The notes beneath the pieces are model-generated. The model made no database searches and had not been told where the DNA came from. It was given only the letters and a program-made list of their open reading frames with translations. The position numbers and the translations under genes are program-made. Below are positions 45,809 to 54,112 of a stretch of DNA of 64,000 nucleotides, one piece after another (the stretch's first letter is position 1; every line of letters begins with the position of its first letter). Origin of the DNA: Candidatus Manganitrophus noduliformans (GTDB taxonomy: Bacteria > Nitrospirota > Nitrospiria > SBBL01 > Manganitrophaceae); the NCBI RefSeq assembly GCF_012184425.1, contig NZ_VTOW01000002.1, forward strand, positions 248,001-312,000. Reading direction: 5' to 3'.

Positions 45809-47356
45809 TCATCGAATAACCAGTTTGGCCAGATCGAGTATCAACTCGGGAAACATCCCCAAGAGCACGGAGAGGAGCGCGCATAAGAACAGGGGAACCA
45901 CGAGGAAATAAGAAGGCTCCTTGATCGGCCCCTCCGGACGGGAATGCCCTTCGTGGCCGCCTGCGGCCGCCGCCCCCAGACTCTGCGGAACGGGACGAAG
46001 CGCCAGCCCTTCCGGAGCTTCTTGCGGTCCTTCAAAAAAAGCTTTGTGGACGATCGGCAGAAAATAAAGCGCATTTAAAAAGGAGCTGAACAGTAAGACA
46101 AAAAGGAAGCCGAGCTCCTTTGCCTCCATGGTGCCGGTCATCAGATACCATTTCGTCAGAAATCCGGCCACCGGAGGGACACCGATCATACTGAGGGTCC
46201 CAAGCGCAAAAGCGCCCATGGTCCAGGGCATCTTCCGCCCGATGCCGGCCATCTCGGAAATATTCGTCTTGTGGGAAGCGACATAGATCGACCCGGCGCA
46301 GAAGAAGAGGGTGATCTTCGCAAAGGCATGGTTTGCAATGTGCATGATTCCGCCGGCCATCCCGCTGGGGGTCAAGAGGGCCGCGCCCAATACCATATAA
46401 GAGAGTTGACTGATCGTCGAGTAGGCGAGCCGCGCTTTGAGGTTATCCCGTGTCAGCGCCCAGACCGAAGCCGTGATAATCGTGAAAGAAGCAAGGAACC
46501 CGGTCATGACCCCCAGGTTCAACTCCTTCATCAAATCGACGCCGTAAACATGGAAGATGATCCGGAGGACACAAAACGCTCCCGCGTTCACGACCGCCAC
46601 CGCGTGAAGCAGCGCGCTGACCGGCGTGGGAGCGATCATGGCGGCCGGAAGCCAGGCGTGAAACGGCATGATCGCCACCTTGCCGAGGCCGGCGATGAAA
46701 AGGAAATAAGTGATAATTAGAACGGTTTGATTTGCCCCCGCGGGAAAAACGCCGCCCGGCCTGAAATCGAAGGTCTCAGTGATGTTGTAGGTCAAAAACA
46801 TCGCGGTCACGAAGAAGGCCTTCGTCGTCGCCAAGAGATAAAAGAGGTATTTATTCCCGGCGGCGTAAGCTTCTTTGGTTCCGCTGTGCGTGACCAAGGG
46901 ATAGGTAATGAAGGTGATGATTTCGTAGAAGAGAAAAAGGGTGATCATGTTGGCCGAAAAGGCCAGACCCAACGTCGCAAAAAGGGTGATCGCAAAACAG
47001 GTGTAGTAGCGGGTTTGGTTATGCTCCCTGAGGGAGCGCATGTAGCCGATGGAGTAAAGGGTGGTTACGATCCAGAGGAAGGAGGCGGTGATCGCAAAAA
47101 CAAGACCTAACGCGTCCACCCGAAACGCGATGGAGACTTCCGGCAGAAGGGTGATCAGATTGTAGTGAAGCGTATTTCCCGCGAGGACCGCGGGAATCAT
47201 GGAAGCGACGATCAGAAATTTCAGGATCGCCGTCACCAGGGAGCATCCCTCCCTTACATTCGGATTCCTGCGGGTTGCGACAATGAGCGCCGCGCCGATC
47301 AAAGAAACGGCGACGGCCAACAACGGTTTGATCGATTCAATTTCCATCGTAGTCAT
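45809..47356 (-). CDS. NuoM/MrpD-like ion-translocating membrane subunit
   Basis: 515 residues, about 14 helices. The expected charged residues are present: Glu145 (FYEIITFITYPLV), Lys226 (GLGKVAIMPFHAWLP), His251 in helix 8 and a Lys in FLTKWYL of helix 12. An insert rich in His and Gly (about 455-475) precedes the last helices. It is a full proton-pumping-type subunit outside the nuo operon at 58992, next to a second such subunit and the bd-like oxidase. TAGGAA precedes the ATG. Confidence 0.88.
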   Translation of the reverse strand: MTTMEIESIKPLLAVAVSLIGAALIVATRRNPNVREGCSLVTAILKFLIVASMIPAVLAGNTLHYNLITLLPEVSIAFRVDALGLVFAITASFLWIVTTLYSIGYMRSLREHNQTRYYTCFAITLFATLGLAFSANMITLFLFYEIITFITYPLVTHSGTKEAYAAGNKYLFYLLATTKAFFVTAMFLTYNITETFDFRPGGVFPAGANQTVLIITYFLFIAGLGKVAIMPFHAWLPAAMIAPTPVSALLHAVAVVNAGAFCVLRIIFHVYGVDLMKELNLGVMTGFLASFTIITASVWALTRDNLKARLAYSTISQLSYMVLGAALLTPSGMAGGIMHIANHAFAKITLFFCAGSIYVASHKTNISEMAGIGRKMPWTMGAFALGTLSMIGVPPVAGFLTKWYLMTGTMEAKELGFLFVLLFSSFLNALYFLPIVHKAFFEGPQEAPEGLALRPVPQSLGAAAAGGHEGHSRPEGPIKEPSYFLVVPLFLCALLSVLLGMFPELILDLAKLVIR

Positions 47357-47465
47357 CGGATTCCTAGCCTTAGGAAATGATAAGCGAGGTGATAAGCGAC
47401 CATGGGAAACGTTCCCTTCAAACCGCTAAAAGCGAAACCTCCCAGGGAAGCCAAAACGCTCCCCG

Positions 47466-47993
47466 CTATTTTTCAACGGAAATCTGAATCTCTGGATGTT
47501 CGTGCGCTTCCGCCTTTGAGCCGTGGGACATCGTATGCTCATAAGCGATGATCTTCCATCGCTCCTCTTCGCTCAGTTTATCTTTCCACGCCGGCATCTT
47601 GGTCTTGGGCACCCCTTCAGAAAGCCGCCAAAACCAATAGCTGTCGGAATACTGATTGATTTTCTTAGGAACCCGAAAATCCCGCGCCCCTCTCTGCTTG
47701 GGCCGGTCTTTCTTAGGATCAATGCCGTGGCATTCGGCGCAACCATCCTTTACATTTACCTTTTTCCCCTTGAATTCAAATTCCAAATGCGCCGTTTCGT
47801 AAAGTTTTTTCCCTTCCGCGATGATTTTGGGGTCGGTCCACCACCCTTTCGGCATATGTTTGTCCGCGTATTCCTTCGGAACCGGCTTTAACGGCTTGTC
47901 GTCCTCTTCATCCGCACGGACACCCGCTGGCACTAAAATAAAAGTAATGGCGATCAAACTCAAGAGAAAAAACCGAACCCCGTTCATCATCAT
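47466..47993 (-). CDS. Periplasmic monoheme cytochrome c
   Basis: 175 residues. A signal peptide (cut near VRA-DEE) precedes a cytochrome c with CAECH at 85-89 and a likely Met ligand in TKMPAWKDKLSEEERWKI. A long charged segment between residues 28 and 80 is unassigned. Three ATG codons in tandem make the exact start uncertain. It is the second gene of the cluster. Confidence 0.85.
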   Translation of the reverse strand: MMMNGVRFFLLSLIAITFILVPAGVRADEEDDKPLKPVPKEYADKHMPKGWWTDPKIIAEGKKLYETAHLEFEFKGKKVNVKDGCAECHGIDPKKDRPKQRGARDFRVPKKINQYSDSYWFWRLSEGVPKTKMPAWKDKLSEEERWKIIAYEHTMSHGSKAEAHEHPEIQISVEK

Positions 47994-48065
47994 CGTTTCC
48001 CCTTATTTAAGAGATCCGTAAAGATGCCGCTTGTCTTAATGAAAAATCAATTTTTCTCTGGAACT

Positions 48066-49232
48066 TTAGGAGCGCGGCGCCGCCGCCTGCTCTTTCCCCT
48101 TTTCTTGCCGCCTCTCCTGACTATTAAAACTATCCATGGTATGACAAGCAAGACAATTTTTATCTTTAATTAACTTTTCTCCCTTTTTAATCAACGCCGG
48201 ATCGGAGGGAGTTTCTCCGGAAACCTTGGCCGCCTGGGAAGCGCCCCCGCCGAGACTGTAAATGTAGGCGATCAGGGAGCGTATCTCCGAGTCGGGAATG
48301 CCGAAGTTCGGCATCGCCACATCGGGCCGTATCGCCTGGGGATTCTTCAACCAGAAGTAAACCCACTCCGGCTTGATACGTTCTGCCGTGCTCGAAAGAT
48401 CCGGACCGACGATGCCGCCGATTTCCGCCCCCTTGTGACAGGCGTCGCAGGCATATTTATCGATAAAAAACCTTCTTCCTTTTTCAATTTCCGCCGGGTC
48501 GGACAGGTTCAGCCCCGCCAAAGGAGCCGCGGACACTCCACCATCTTTTTGAGTCATCAAAAATGCGGTAAGCGCCGAAACCTCCTCATCGCTCAATTGG
48601 AAATCAGGCATCTTCGATTTGGTGAGCGGGATAAAACCGACCGGGCGAATTTTCTCCGGATCTTTCAGAAATTTCGAGAGCCACTCCGGATTCAGCTTGC
48701 TCCCCTCATGGCCCAGGTTGGGAGCGATCGGACGAATCTGGCCCTGTTTCATATGGCAGATCTGGCAATCGGAGCGGTCCCCCCGCCGCACATCCGAGAG
48801 CCGCACCCCCTTTTCAGGCTCGGGGGCATCTTCCGAAAATGTGCGGATGTATGCGACAAGGTCGCTGATCTGCTCGCCGGAAAGGGTCTTTCCCCAGGGG
48901 GGCATCGCAACGGAAAGTTCGACATATCCCCCGCCCAAATCGATGACCTCATAGATCTCTTCATCGGTCAAGCCCTGCACATCACCACTGGTCAGATCGG
49001 CGGGCGTCGGATCGAGACTCTCGGCATTCACCCCATTTCCTTTTGCGGTGACGCCATGACAGACCGCGCAGTAATGATTAAAAATACGTTTGCCTTCCGA
49101 AGGATTCGGTTTTGACGGAGTTGAAGCGGAAGGAGACTCCTTCTTGGGAGAAGCCCCCTGCACGGAGAGAGCGGCCGTGAAAAAAAGAAAAAAAAGGAGA
49201 CTCACTAAAATAAAATACCTTTTATTAAACAA
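48066..49232 (-). CDS. Periplasmic tetraheme cytochrome c with four tandem domains
   Basis: 388 residues from a TTG start with TAGGGG upstream. A signal peptide (cut near VQG-ASP) is followed by four class I-like segments with CxxCH at 55-59, 156-160, 262-266 and 360-364. Met-containing loops (VAMPPWGK, SKMPDFQLSDEE, VAMPNFGI) supply probable axial ligands for the first three hemes; the last domain is truncated to a heme hairpin. It is the first gene of the minus-strand oxidase cluster and a likely collector of electrons from donors outside the membrane. Confidence 0.87.
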   Translation of the reverse strand: MFNKRYFILVSLLFFLFFTAALSVQGASPKKESPSASTPSKPNPSEGKRIFNHYCAVCHGVTAKGNGVNAESLDPTPADLTSGDVQGLTDEEIYEVIDLGGGYVELSVAMPPWGKTLSGEQISDLVAYIRTFSEDAPEPEKGVRLSDVRRGDRSDCQICHMKQGQIRPIAPNLGHEGSKLNPEWLSKFLKDPEKIRPVGFIPLTKSKMPDFQLSDEEVSALTAFLMTQKDGGVSAAPLAGLNLSDPAEIEKGRRFFIDKYACDACHKGAEIGGIVGPDLSSTAERIKPEWVYFWLKNPQAIRPDVAMPNFGIPDSEIRSLIAYIYSLGGGASQAAKVSGETPSDPALIKKGEKLIKDKNCLACHTMDSFNSQERRQEKGKEQAAAPRS

Positions 49233-49985
49233 TCTATCGCCCCTACATTATTGAAAGAAACGACCAAGCCATCCCCCTAATAGAGACGAACTGCGGGTGA
49301 GGGATGGAATCAGGGAGAAAAACCCTGTTGATATTCGGCATGGGAAGGAAACGAATGATGTATCCAATTGCCAGAAAACCAGAACAACGGCGCTCCATCA
49401 ATATTAAAGAGGTTTAAAGATGGAGAGACCCTACTGGCCCTTTATCGAATTCAAAATTAAGATTGTAAGATGAGAAAAAAACCCACCCCGAAGCAGTGCC
49501 GCCGGAGGAAACAACACCCCGACTCGCGATCCGCTTTAATGCACAAGGCCGTGATTTCTTTTAAAGATTCGCTCTTATAGCATACATCGCTAGGCTTGTC
49601 AATACTTTTTTGGCTCACTTGCGGGCGAAAAAGTCAATTCATTCAAGCGCTAACCGCCACTCTGAGGAAATGATTATTTGTCGGTCGGGCCGCGACATGA
49701 AACGGTTTAAGTGGAGCACCTCCATTTCACTTTGAATGATTTCTTCCGACAGGATCGACGGTTTATTCGGAATGAGCAACTCTTTTACCTCGATTGATCA
49801 GATCCCGTGCAGGTTCTAGCCAGAAAGAACCGTCGCTCGCGCGCCGAGCAGGACCGTCGGCCCGACAATCGTCATCATCAGAGGCTTCAAGTCACGGCAT
49901 CCCTTTTGCTTTTTTATTTGAAATGTTTCTATGAAAATGATGACGACCTTGCTTGTACAAGGTCTACGGCAGAGGGAGGTGAACG
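49233..49985. other. Long intergenic region between divergent units
   Basis: 750 bases without a firm gene. It carries a good minus-strand promoter (49574-49602) and the long leader of the tetraheme cytochrome mRNA. A 46-codon minus-strand frame (49779-49639, TTG start after GAGGTA; product begins MLIPNKPSILSEE) is open but resembles nothing I know and may be chance. Confidence 0.4.
49574..49602 (-). promoter_or_regulatory. Putative promoter of the oxidase/cytochrome cluster
   Basis: On the minus strand TTGACA (49602-49597), exactly 17 bases, then TATAAG (49579-49574). The first gene starts 340 bases later, leaving a leader of about 330 bases. Confidence 0.6.
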
Positions 49986-50192
49986 ATGAGTTATGTTCCG
50001 TGGATCAACTTCATATTAGGGCTTTGGCTGATCATTTCTCCATTCTTGCTCGGGTACAGCGACGTGCGGGCCGCGATGTGGAATCAAATTATTGTCGGTG
50101 TCTTAGTGCTCATCTTTTCGAGCACGCTGGGCGCTTCAATCACCGGCCAGAGAACTCACTATCGCTCCGGAGAGCAGCGGGGGAGGGCATAG
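49986..50192 (+). CDS. Small SPW-repeat membrane protein
   Basis: 68 residues with two helices. The motif PWINFILGLWLIISPFLLGY is characteristic of SPW-repeat proteins, which have one or two such units; this one has a single copy. GAGGGAGG precedes the ATG. Function is unknown in the family. It stands alone on the plus strand. Confidence 0.75.
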   Translation: MSYVPWINFILGLWLIISPFLLGYSDVRAAMWNQIIVGVLVLIFSSTLGASITGQRTHYRSGEQRGRA

Positions 50193-50232
50193 CGCTGGAA
50201 TGACAAGAAAAATCCGCCCGGGGAGATTCAAA

Positions 50233-50264
50233 AATGAATGGCCGGGAAATCCCGGCCATTCATT
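50233..50264. terminator. Bidirectional terminator hairpin between SPW and GroES genes
   Basis: 15-bp perfect arms (AATGAATGGCCGGGA and its complement) with a 2-base centre. On the minus strand TTTTGAA follows. It lies between two convergent genes. Confidence 0.5.
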
Positions 50265-50296
50265 CGCACAGTCAAAGACGAATTCCTTAACGTAAT

Positions 50297-50611
50297 TTAG
50301 ACGAGATAGCCGAGGACATCCTCCTCTCGGACCAGAAGGACTTCTTCTTGATCGACCTGGACCTTCTTCGCCGCGTATTTCTCATACATGATATGATCGC
50401 CCGGCTTCAGCGTGGTTTTGACAAACTTCTTCTCTTTAATCTTTCCCTTCGCATCCTTTTCCTCGACAAATCGACCTTCCCCGGCGGCGACGACCTTTCC
50501 ACTCTCAGGCCGCTCTTTCGCCGCGTCGGGGACAAAAATCCCTCCGGCGGTTTTCTCTTCCGGCTCATCCGGCTGAACCACAACCCAGTCTTGCAAAGGC
50601 TTTACTCTCAT
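50297..50611 (-). CDS. groES: GroES-type co-chaperonin
   Basis: 104 residues from the ATG at 50611, which has GGAGGAG upstream. The protein contains the GroES start MRVKPLQDWVVVQPDEPEEKTAGGIFVPD with the mobile loop, and the ends PGDHIMYEKYAAKKV and LVREEDVLGYL. An extra charged insert (EEKDAKGKIKEKKF) is longer than in E. coli GroES. No groEL is adjacent, so this may be a secondary or separately located copy. It caps the chaperonin folding chamber. Confidence 0.87.
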   Translation of the reverse strand: MRVKPLQDWVVVQPDEPEEKTAGGIFVPDAAKERPESGKVVAAGEGRFVEEKDAKGKIKEKKFVKTTLKPGDHIMYEKYAAKKVQVDQEEVLLVREEDVLGYLV

Positions 50612-50634
50612 CTTCGTCTCCTCCATTTTCAAGC

Positions 50635-50662
50635 ATTATATAGATAATCGATCTCATCCAAA
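50635..50662 (-). promoter_or_regulatory. Putative groES promoter
   Basis: A perfect TATAAT (50640-50635) on the minus strand, with a weak TTTGGA -35 after 16 bases. It lies 24 bases before the GroES start. Confidence 0.4.
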
Positions 50663-50691
50663 ATATCAAGTTCCTGAATATCAAGTTCCTG
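50662..50691. repeat. Exact 15-bp tandem duplication
   Basis: AATATCAAGTTCCTG occurs twice in a row (50662-50676 and 50677-50691), just upstream of the groES promoter. It looks like a recent slippage or could be a pair of binding sites. Confidence 0.6.
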
Positions 50692-50757
50692 CGACCGACG
50701 GTTCTATCAATTTGACAACGAGGAACGATCGGCAGGAAACCGGTCGGCGCAGGGGAC

Positions 50758-50785
50758 ATCGGGCTTCAACATGTTGAACCCCTAC
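50758..50785. repeat. REP-like palindrome, imperfect copy 3
   Basis: Core TTCAACATGTTGAA with the right arm ending ACCCCTAC. The core matches the copy at 22231, while the left outer arm has diverged. Confidence 0.5.
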
Positions 50786-50909
50786 AGAGATCCGATTGCC
50801 GCCCCCGCGCCGCCCGGACACCGCCGCGATAAATCCCCTAAAGGGATTGTCCGCATCGCATCGGAATTTCCCGTTTTCCAAACGGGAGAGATATGCTATA
50901 TTTAAATCG

Positions 50910-51668
50910 ATGGATGTAAAAGATTGGGACCGGATCGCAAACCGATACGAGCAGGAAATCATCTCCCCTTTTCAAGAAGGGGTCATCAACCCTCTCTTCG
51001 ACGAGATCCTCGCCCTTCCAAATAAACAAGAACAAACGGCCGCCGATCTCGGCTGCGGCACCGGCCCCCTCCTTCCATTTCTGTCGGACCACTTCAAGCA
51101 GGTTACCGCGATCGACTTCTCGCCGCGGATGATCAAGACCGCCAAGCGGCGCGTCGACGCCAAGAACATCTCTTTCTGCCGCTCCTCTCTGACGGATCTC
51201 TCCCGGTTTTACGGTCAGTTCGACGTCGCCGTCGCGGTCAACTCAATCCTCTTTCCCTCCTCGCGAAGCATCGATGCAATCCTGACGGAGATCCATCGAA
51301 CCTTGACGCCGGAAGGAACCCTGATGGCGATCTTTCCGTCGATGGAGGTGATCCTTTATCAAGGGGCCTTGATTTTCGACCGCGAGATCGAAAAAATCGG
51401 AGACGAAGAAAAAGCGCTCTGGGCCACCAAACGGATTCTGGAGCGCCAGAAGTTCGATTTCATCAGCGGGATCTACGACGATGACGGTCAGCGACAGAAG
51501 TTCTTCTATGAGTTCGAGATCAAGCACCGCCTGAAAAAGGCCGGCTTCAAAAACGTCCGGATCAAGAAAGTCCTCTATCCCTGGGGCGGCCAGATCGGAA
51601 GCTTCGAGCTCTTCGACGGCCAGCCCCGCCTCTGGGATTGGTTCATCACCGCCAAACCGCAAAAATAG
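50910..51668 (+). CDS. Class I SAM-dependent methyltransferase
   Basis: 252 residues from the ATG at 50910; an in-frame start at 50796 would add 38 residues that do not fit the fold. Motif I is AADLGCGTGPLLPFL, motif II includes VTAIDFSPRMI, and the post-motif FDVAVAVNSILFP follows. The substrate cannot be inferred. No clear ribosome site precedes the ATG and a TATGCTATATT stretch lies just upstream, so a leaderless message is possible. Confidence 0.8.
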   Translation: MDVKDWDRIANRYEQEIISPFQEGVINPLFDEILALPNKQEQTAADLGCGTGPLLPFLSDHFKQVTAIDFSPRMIKTAKRRVDAKNISFCRSSLTDLSRFYGQFDVAVAVNSILFPSSRSIDAILTEIHRTLTPEGTLMAIFPSMEVILYQGALIFDREIEKIGDEEKALWATKRILERQKFDFISGIYDDDGQRQKFFYEFEIKHRLKKAGFKNVRIKKVLYPWGGQIGSFELFDGQPRLWDWFITAKPQK

Positions 51669-51813
51669 AAACGAAGCGATCAGCGTCCGGCAAAACCTTT
51701 TAAAGGCTTTAAGCCGATTGCGGAGGGCTGAACGCCGTCTTTATCTCTTAGTTGCAATCCAAGATCGCTTCTTTTAAAATGGCCTTCATTATGGGTTTTT
51801 GAAGGAGGCGGTT

Positions 51814-52479
51814 ATGTTTACCGAACATCTCAAAAAGCTCGCCCAGCCGATTTGGGACGCGCAATTGAAGCATCCGTTCGTGGAGGCCCTCGGCGACGGA
51901 TCGCTCCCGGAGAAAAAATTTCGGTTCTACATCATCCAGGATTCCCTCTTCCTCTTCGAGCTGGCGAAGATCTTCTCCGCCGCGGCTCAGAAGAGCGCCG
52001 ACATAGACACAATGCAGAAATTCACCCAGCTGGCCGCCGACACGATCCAGGTGGAGCGGGGGCTCCACAAAGAATACGGCCGGCAATGGAAGATGACCGA
52101 GGCGGAGATGGCCGCCCTCCCGATGGCCCCGACGAACTACGCCTATACCCGCCACCTGCTTCAGGTCGCCGCCACCGGCAGTTTGGCCGAGACGACGGTC
52201 GTCGCCCTCCCCTGCGCCTGGATCTACGTGGAGGTCGGCCGCCGTCTGACGGAAAAGGGAGCGCCCCCCGAAACCCACCCTTATAAAAATTGGCTCGCCC
52301 TTTACGCCTCGCCCGAATTTGCCGAGGTTGCCCGTTGGATGTGCGAGAAGGTCGATTTATGGGCGAAAGGGGCCGGCGCCGACGAAAAACTCCGGATGGA
52401 AAGCCACTTCATCCTCAGCTCCCGCTACGAGTGGATGTTCTGGGAGATGGCCTGGAGGGAAGAGCGATGGCCGGTATAG
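51814..52479 (+). CDS. tenA: TenA-family thiaminase II/aminopyrimidine aminohydrolase
   Basis: 221 residues from the ATG at 51814 with AAGGAGG upstream. Heme-oxygenase-like all-helical fold with FRFYIIQDSLFLFELAKIF near the start and LPCAWIYVEVGRRL; family-typical acidic and Cys residues are present (Cys in PCAWIY). It salvages the pyrimidine part of thiamine by hydrolysing aminopyrimidines. It overlaps the thiD start by 13 bases, forming a thiamine salvage pair. No TPP riboswitch is visible upstream. Confidence 0.88.
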   Translation: MFTEHLKKLAQPIWDAQLKHPFVEALGDGSLPEKKFRFYIIQDSLFLFELAKIFSAAAQKSADIDTMQKFTQLAADTIQVERGLHKEYGRQWKMTEAEMAALPMAPTNYAYTRHLLQVAATGSLAETTVVALPCAWIYVEVGRRLTEKGAPPETHPYKNWLALYASPEFAEVARWMCEKVDLWAKGAGADEKLRMESHFILSSRYEWMFWEMAWREERWPV

Positions 52480-53318
52480 AGACCGCCGCGCCGCCGGACG
52501 GGACGCGGTCGCGCCCGCCGATCGCGCAGGTCTTGACGATCGCCGGCTCCGATTCCGGCGGCGGCGCCGGCATTCAGGCCGACATCAAGGCGATCCAGGC
52601 CAACGGGGTTTTCGCCTTGTCGGTATTGACATCGATCACCGCTCAAAACACCAAAACGGTCGTCACCGCGTTCGACCTTCCCCTTCGTGTGATTGAAGCG
52701 CAGATCCGGGCGGTCTTCGACGATTTCACGATCTCCGCCGTCAAAACCGGCATGCTCTCTTCCAAGGGAATCGTCAAACGGGTCGCCCAGCTCGTCAAAG
52801 AAATGCAGGTTCAAAATCTGATCGTCGATCCGGTGATGGTCTCCAAAAGCGGCTATCCTCTCCTCAAACCGGAGGCGATTGCAATGATGAAGAGCGAGCT
52901 GTTCCCTCTGGCGGCGCTGGTCACGCCGAACATCCACGAAGCGGAGCTCCTCACCGGGAACAAAATCCGCACCGCGGCCGAGGCGGAAGAGGCGGCGCGA
53001 AAGATCCACCTGCTCGGCTGCCGCGCCGTCTTGGTGAAGGGAGGGCACCTGTTGGAAGAGCGGGGGTGCGATCTCCTTTTTGACGGCAACGAAATCACCT
53101 GTTTCCGGTCCGACTTCATCGAATCGCAGAACACGCACGGCACCGGCTGCACCTACTCCGCCGCCATCGCCGCTCAGATCGCCTCCGGAAAAACGTTGAA
53201 GCAAGCGGTCCAAGAAGCCAAGACTTATGTGACCGAGGCGATCCGTCACGGCCTCTCCATCGGCCACGGACACGGCCCGACCGACCACTTCTACTTTCTC
53301 CCCTCGCGAAAGAGATGA
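52467..53318 (+). CDS. thiD: Hydroxymethylpyrimidine/phosphomethylpyrimidine kinase
   Basis: 283 residues from the ATG at 52467 with GGAGGGA upstream. Ribokinase fold: AGSDSGGGAGIQADIKAI at the substrate end and NTHGTGCTYSAAIAA as the anion hole with catalytic base. It phosphorylates HMP and HMP-phosphate for thiamine synthesis, using the product of the TenA encoded upstream. The stop overlaps the next start (ATGA). Confidence 0.92.
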   Translation: MAGIETAAPPDGTRSRPPIAQVLTIAGSDSGGGAGIQADIKAIQANGVFALSVLTSITAQNTKTVVTAFDLPLRVIEAQIRAVFDDFTISAVKTGMLSSKGIVKRVAQLVKEMQVQNLIVDPVMVSKSGYPLLKPEAIAMMKSELFPLAALVTPNIHEAELLTGNKIRTAAEAEEAARKIHLLGCRAVLVKGGHLLEERGCDLLFDGNEITCFRSDFIESQNTHGTGCTYSAAIAAQIASGKTLKQAVQEAKTYVTEAIRHGLSIGHGHGPTDHFYFLPSRKR

Positions 53319-54112
53319 ACCGCCTTCTCGACCGGTTCGACCATTTTCTGATCGATCTCGACGGCGTCGTCTACCTCGGCGATCAGCCGACCCCCTGCGC
53401 CGCGGAGACGTTCACCGCTTTAAACGACGCGGGAAAGCGCCGTCTCTTCATCACCAACGATCCCCGCCGCACGGCCGACGGATATGCGACGAAGCTGGCC
53501 CGCCTCGGCATCCCCGCCGACCCGGCGGAGTTCCTCACCTCCGGACGCGCCGCCGCCCTCTACGTTCAGAGGGAAGGAAAAACCGGCCGGCCGATTTTCG
53601 TCGTCGGAAGCGATGGGCTCCGCTCCGAGATCGAGGCGGTCGGGGGATCTGTTTTGAGAGGAAGCGATGGGATGACGGCGGAGATCGTCGTCGTCGGGGG
53701 ACATGAGCACTTTTCATATCAGGAGCTGAAGATCGCGACCCTTGCGATCCAGCGGGGGGCGGCCTTTATTGCGACGAACCGGGACGCCAACTTCCCGATG
53801 CCCGACGGTCTCTGGCCCGGGACCGGTCCGATCGTCGCCGCCATCGAGGTGGCCACCGGGATCACACCGGTTGTGGTCGGGAAGCCTGAAAAGTTGATCT
53901 TCGAGATCGCGCTCGATCTCTTCCCCCCCGGCGGCCGCTGCGCCATCGTCGGCGACCGGCTCGACTCCGACATCCTCGGCGGGCAGCGGGCGGGGCTCGC
54001 CACGATCTTGGTCCTCTCCGGCTGCACAACGGCGGCAATGGTCGAACGGGGCCCGATCCAACCCGACTACGTCATCGAAAACTTCTCCCGCTTGACCACG
54101 CCTCTTTCTTGA
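53315..54112 (+). CDS. HAD-superfamily (subclass IIA, NagD-like) phosphatase
   Basis: 265 residues. Motif I DLDGVVYLGD, motif II LFITNDPRRT, the Lys in VGKPEKLIFE, and the acidic motif IVGDRLDSDILGG. Subclass IIA cap of the NagD/phosphoglycolate phosphatase type. Coupled to thiD by ATGA, so a role in removing phosphate from thiamine intermediates or in metabolite repair is possible but not shown. Its last 41 bases overlap the convergent GNAT gene. Confidence 0.87.
   Translation: MNRLLDRFDHFLIDLDGVVYLGDQPTPCAAETFTALNDAGKRRLFITNDPRRTADGYATKLARLGIPADPAEFLTSGRAAALYVQREGKTGRPIFVVGSDGLRSEIEAVGGSVLRGSDGMTAEIVVVGGHEHFSYQELKIATLAIQRGAAFIATNRDANFPMPDGLWPGTGPIVAAIEVATGITPVVVGKPEKLIFEIALDLFPPGGRCAIVGDRLDSDILGGQRAGLATILVLSGCTTAAMVERGPIQPDYVIENFSRLTTPLS

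Noticed and set aside
44278-45819. 513-codon plus-strand frame opposite the MrpD-like gene
   Set aside because: Highly charged, repetitive product typical of the antisense of hydrophobic genes in G+C-rich DNA.
51669-51813. TPP riboswitch before tenA-thiD
   Set aside because: The conserved CUGAGA and downstream thi-box elements are absent.
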